Below, piece after piece: positions 23,136 through 26,447 of a stretch of DNA of 26,447 nucleotides. The stretch comes from an uncultured Lachnospiraceae bacterium (GTDB taxonomy: Bacteria > Bacillota > Clostridia > Lachnospirales > Lachnospiraceae), in contig CAJUED010000010.1 of NCBI GenBank assembly GCA_910585075.1, forward strand, positions 87,707-114,153, in the 5' to 3' direction. A program made the position numbers and the translations under genes. Every line of letters begins with the position of its first letter. The first letter of the stretch is position 1. Below the pieces are notes generated by a model, which was not told the DNA's origin, made no database searches, and saw only the letters and a list, made by a program, of their open reading frames with translations.

Positions 23136-24632
23136 ATGAGACAGGAAGAAATGAAATTAGAAGATTTAAAACAAAATTTCCCCGAAATGCCATCGGAGCT
23201 CAGGAGGATGGTTGAGAGGGAAGTACAAGAACAAATCAGGATAGTGCCAACAAAAAGGAGAAGAAGACATATGACCAGAAAAACGATTGCAGCCGTATTT
23301 GCGGCAGTTATGTTGATTGGAACGACAGCGTTTGCCGGTATTGCCTATAAAATGCACAGTGAACCCGTGGGGAAATATGGGGTGAATACAAAAATAGAGG
23401 ATATGAGCCAGGTGGAAACTGAGGAAAACAGTTCCGCAACAGGGCAGACACAGGAAGTCATTGATATCAAGAATGTCAGAATGGAAGTTTCTTATCTGCC
23501 GGAGGGTATGGTTGAGACAGAAGATGGGAAATACAGCTATACGGATGCCCTGTATAAGGGGGGCGTGTCAATCACCTTTTATAAAATGGATACCGGAGAT
23601 GCGCAGTTTGACATGCTTACCAGGAATGTCAAGGAGAGCGAGAAAATCAAAGCCGGAGGTTATGAGGGTATCTATTGTGAGCTGTATGGAGGAGATGACG
23701 GGGAGATTTCATTTAACCAGCGAATCTATGTGGCGTATACGGATGTACATTATGTGATGGAGATGTATGCTGCATCAGATGTGGCAAAGGAGGAAGCATT
23801 GAAGATTGCGGAGGGTGTTCATTTACAGCCTGTTTCCGATGGGAATACGCAGGATATTGTACACGCTTACAATTGGAGTGAATATGTAAAATCAAGAAAT
23901 GAGGAGACGGTTGAGTGGAATATGTCGGTTACCGTACCGAAATCCGCGATGAAGAATACCCATGCAGTTGGGGAAGCATTTACAGCAGCGAATGTGGAGT
24001 CACCGGAAGACGATTGGCAGGGGCTTAGCAATATCCGGATCAAAGTGACAGATGTTCAGGTCAGCGATAAGATTGATCTACTTGATTTATCTGTGATGGA
24101 TGCTGATTTCAGGGAGGAATTGCAGAAGGAGGTCAATCAGGCAGGAGAATTGCTTCCGGCAAAGATCAATTATATGAAATACGGCAACGGCATTGATACC
24201 TTGAATGAAGTAGTAGAGAGCCGGGAGGTACCGCAGAAGCTGGTATATGTCACTGTAGAATACACGAATATCGGTGCGGAAGAATTGGATGAAATACTGT
24301 TTTTTGGAAGCCTGATGAAAATTGTGGAGGAAAACGGTCAGATGAAAATGTACACAGGAAAGGCATCTGACGAAGGTGTAGCGTGGGACGATGCAGTGCC
24401 TGCAGGGCTCGCGGGTAACAGGGAAATGTGGTATTATGATGTACATGGTGGAGAGCAGGGAAATAATTATATTACGGATTTAAAAGCAGGTGAGTCAGCA
24501 ACCGTTCATATGGCATGGATTGTGCCGGAGGAAGAATTGGGTTATCTGTATCTGAATCTTGATACGTTTAGCGGAAGCTATGAATTTAGCGAGAGTTCGC
24601 TCGCTCTCGGGTATGTGGATATCAGGCAGTAG
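23136..24632 (+). CDS. Membrane anti-sigma-like protein with extracytoplasmic DUF4367-like and Ig-like domains
   Basis: The 498-residue single-pass protein has a charged cytoplasmic part at residues 1-46 (FPEMPSELRRMVEREVQEQI, then KRRRRH) and a transmembrane helix at about 50-70. An extracytoplasmic domain at about 115-232 (VSYLPEGMVETEDGKYSY, KAGGYEGIYCELYGGDDGE) resembles DUF4367. A second, beta-rich region at about 265-498 (VGEAFTAANVE, LVYVTVEYTNIGAEE, AGESATVHMAWIVPEEELGY) resembles DUF4352-type immunoglobulin-like folds. GGAG lies 7 nt before the ATG. Its position after the sigma gene and its topology suggest it holds the sigma factor until an envelope signal arrives. The anti-sigma role is inferred; no zinc-binding ZAS motif is present. 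Confidence 0.8.
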   Translation: MRQEEMKLEDLKQNFPEMPSELRRMVEREVQEQIRIVPTKRRRRHMTRKTIAAVFAAVMLIGTTAFAGIAYKMHSEPVGKYGVNTKIEDMSQVETEENSSATGQTQEVIDIKNVRMEVSYLPEGMVETEDGKYSYTDALYKGGVSITFYKMDTGDAQFDMLTRNVKESEKIKAGGYEGIYCELYGGDDGEISFNQRIYVAYTDVHYVMEMYAASDVAKEEALKIAEGVHLQPVSDGNTQDIVHAYNWSEYVKSRNEETVEWNMSVTVPKSAMKNTHAVGEAFTAANVESPEDDWQGLSNIRIKVTDVQVSDKIDLLDLSVMDADFREELQKEVNQAGELLPAKINYMKYGNGIDTLNEVVESREVPQKLVYVTVEYTNIGAEELDEILFFGSLMKIVEENGQMKMYTGKASDEGVAWDDAVPAGLAGNREMWYYDVHGGEQGNNYITDLKAGESATVHMAWIVPEEELGYLYLNLDTFSGSYEFSESSLALGYVDIRQ

Positions 24633-24670
24633 ATGTACTTGTTTGGTTAAATTTGTTGGGATGATAAGTT

Positions 24671-24749
24671 TATCGTACAGAGTTGCTTTCTTTTGTAATA
24701 GTTATTGCAAACTATTTATACATGAGAAAGTCCTGTACGATACTTTTTT
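24671..24749 (+). terminator. Terminator after the anti-sigma gene
   Basis: TATCGTACAG (24671-24680) pairs perfectly with CTGTACGATA (24733-24742). GCTTTC and GAAAG add pairs further in, and C then six T follow. The loop between the arms is unusually long. Confidence 0.65.
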
Positions 24750-24753
24750 ATTC

Positions 24754-24915
24754 CGGCGAGCAATGAGTCAAGTACTGTGCTTGCACGAGCATAAAACCAG
24801 CAAGCTGATTTGACGAATGCCGTGAGGGTGCAATACCATAGCGTCCTTTGGACGCATTGTGCTCTGCTGCGTAGCAAGTTTGATGCCCCGTCGGCTTGCT
24901 GTGCGGGATTTGACT
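24754..24915 (+). repeat. Structured intergenic repeat, copy 2
   Basis: Homologous in layout to copy 1 (21355-21495). GTCAA (24767-24771) pairs with TTGAC (24810-24814), with inner GCTTGC/GCAAGC (24779-24784 / 24800-24805). The hairpin GCGTCC-TTT-GGACGC (24841-24855) and its preceding CAATACCATA are identical to copy 1. The pseudoknot arms are AGCAAG/CTTGCT (24873-24878 / 24895-24900) and CCCG/CGGG (24887-24890 / 24904-24907). Sequence changes in the arms keep pairing. From 24916 to 25036 the DNA is AT-rich; TATAAT at 24961 lacks a good -35. Confidence 0.8.
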
Positions 24916-25036
24916 TTGCAATTTTGCGAAGGTTTACTTCAGGTATATTGCTATCCGATATATAATTTCATAAAAAATTAAAAAAAATGCGACATTCTGC
25001 CCCAATAAATCGTATTTATATATGGAGGTGAAAAAA

Positions 25037-26383
25037 ATGGATTCTTCATTGTATAAGGATGAAGAAATTGCAAAAATCTACAATCGTCAGTATAACACTG
25101 TCTACCGTATTTGCTTTTCGTTTATGAAAAATTCGGAAGATGCGGAAGATATGGTGCAGGAGACATTTTTAAAGCTTATTTCAAGCAAAAAACAGTTTGC
25201 GTCGGAGAAGCACGAGAGGGCGTGGCTTATTGTAACAGCATCTAATACCTGCAAAGATGAACTGAGACGGTGGAAGAAAAGACTGGAAAATATTACGTCG
25301 TTATTCCAACAGGAAACGGTCAGTCAGAAAGAAGATGACAGAGTTCTTGAATGGGTGATGGCGCTTCCGGTCAAGTATAAACAGGTCATTTACATGTATT
25401 ATTATGAGGGATACAGCACTTCGGAAATCGCAGTTATGATGAATTGTCCGGAGTCAACAGTACGAAACCAATTGTTAAGGGGGCGGAGGCTTTTGAAAAA
25501 GAGCAGTGTACACCATATAAAATCGGGAGCTGTTTTGGCTGCGGTTTTGGCGGGAAGCCTGTTTGCAGTGACAACAGTATATGCCTTTTATGTCTATGGA
25601 TTAGGGAATCTCCATCTGGGAAAAGAAACTGTTTTAGATATATCCAAACGAGATGAGCTGCCGGAGGAAGTGTCTGAAAAAGATATCCCGAAAAAAGAAG
25701 TGGATATCATTACCCTGGGCGGGATAGCGGGAAGTCCGGAGTACAGTGCATGCAGAGAATGGAAAGATTTCCTTGACGGGTATGATACGGATGGAGCGAT
25801 AGCTTCGGAAATTGGAAACGGTTTTGCGGGATTAGGTGAGTATGAGCTTATCTATCACTGTTATACACAGGATATGACGGACAAGTTAGACGAGATTTGC
25901 GAAAAGTTTGAATTATCCAGACTGCATGGACAGAGTATTGTGAATGATTATGCCGCTTTGTGCGGACAGGCAGGTATCGGCGACATCTGCACAGGCGATG
26001 ACGGAACTGTGAAATGGGATTACGGCGGCGGTATCTTATATGATGATGGAACATTTAGTATGGATGGTAAAGTGGCATGGAAAGGCTCATCGGCACTATG
26101 TGTGACGGATTATCAATTTGAACGGACTATGAAAGGCTCTTTTAATCCTGTTACACTTAATGTGGGTGCGGTAGAAGAATATCATGAATGGGATTATTCA
26201 ACTGAAAGCGGGCAGATTGTGCGGCTGGCAAACAGCAGCCTTAAAGCGCTGATTCTTGCAGAGAAGGATAATTCTTTTATCGTAGTGAATGTTCTGGGAG
26301 ACCTGCATGGAGACACATTTGAGATGAGTGATGAAATGCTGGAAGAACTGGCGGATCTTTTTGATTTTTCAGTGATACCATAA
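25037..26383 (+). CDS. ECF sigma factor fused to transmembrane and extracytoplasmic sensor domain
   Basis: One uninterrupted frame encodes 448 residues. Residues 1-156 are an ECF sigma factor: region 2 (NTVYRICFSFMKNSEDAEDM, HERAWLIVTASNTCKDELRR) and region 4 (EGYSTSEIAVMMNCPESTVR, NQLLRGRRLLKK). Directly after SSVHHIKSG comes a transmembrane helix at about 164-186, then an extracytoplasmic domain (REWKDFLDGYDTDGAIASEI, YTQDMTDKLDEICEKFEL, YDDGTFSMDGKVAWKG) to the end. I recall that domain as the outer part of separate clostridial anti-sigma proteins. The usual sigma-binding cytoplasmic segment between them is missing. GGAGGTG sets the ATG at 25037; an ATG at 25022 lies ahead of it. The sigma may be tethered to the membrane and released by proteolysis. 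The last 64 nt hold nothing I can name. Confidence 0.85.
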   Translation: MDSSLYKDEEIAKIYNRQYNTVYRICFSFMKNSEDAEDMVQETFLKLISSKKQFASEKHERAWLIVTASNTCKDELRRWKKRLENITSLFQQETVSQKEDDRVLEWVMALPVKYKQVIYMYYYEGYSTSEIAVMMNCPESTVRNQLLRGRRLLKKSSVHHIKSGAVLAAVLAGSLFAVTTVYAFYVYGLGNLHLGKETVLDISKRDELPEEVSEKDIPKKEVDIITLGGIAGSPEYSACREWKDFLDGYDTDGAIASEIGNGFAGLGEYELIYHCYTQDMTDKLDEICEKFELSRLHGQSIVNDYAALCGQAGIGDICTGDDGTVKWDYGGGILYDDGTFSMDGKVAWKGSSALCVTDYQFERTMKGSFNPVTLNVGAVEEYHEWDYSTESGQIVRLANSSLKALILAEKDNSFIVVNVLGDLHGDTFEMSDEMLEELADLFDFSVIP

Positions 26384-26447
26384 GAAATGATAGTAGGAGC
26401 ATTCCTGTAATTCAGAAATAACGCCAATTGAATAAAAAGAAACCTCG

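Overview
The window looks like a chromosomal segment of a Gram-positive gut anaerobe of the Clostridia, most likely Lachnospiraceae. The reasons are AGGAGG-type ribosome sites, TTGACA/TATAAT promoters, T-rich hairpin terminators, lipobox lipoproteins, ECF sigma/membrane anti-sigma modules, a CD1871A-type CXXC micro-protein and a CptIN-type type III toxin-antitoxin locus. No phage, IS element, CRISPR array, tRNA or rRNA was seen. All identifications come from reading motifs; no database search was run.

Region 1 (1-4480): a minus-strand thiol-redox operon (TlpA-like lipoprotein, a 50-residue CXXC protein overlapping it, and a membrane 4Fe-4S protein cut by the window edge), then two convergent MATE exporters sharing a terminator. 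Region 2 (4740-8870): an NSS sodium symporter, a Fic AMPylase with a C-terminal inhibitory motif, a type III toxin-antitoxin locus (two RNA repeats, a hairpin and a CptN-like toxin), an MGMT-family protein and YaaA.

Region 3 (9282-15875) is the most unusual part. Two tandem lipoproteins each join an ABC-type solute-binding domain to a domain resembling the C-terminal half of 5'-nucleotidases. They are followed by an 894-residue hybrid histidine kinase with two receiver domains. No ABC permease is nearby, so the set reads as a surface sensory system rather than an importer.

Region 4 (15883-20383): a structured palindromic element, an alanine/glycine:cation symporter, an O-acetyltransferase divergent from a LysR regulator, and a PD-(D/E)XK-like protein overlapping that regulator. 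Region 5 (20600-26447): a DinB-like protein, a small helical protein, a GNAT protein with an altered CoA loop, an ECF sigma factor with its membrane anti-sigma-like partner, and a second ECF sigma factor fused in one frame to a transmembrane segment and an extracytoplasmic domain. Two diverged copies of a ~145-160 nt structured intergenic repeat flank this region. A separate hairpin repeat occurs after the NSS gene and between the two solute-binding lipoproteins.
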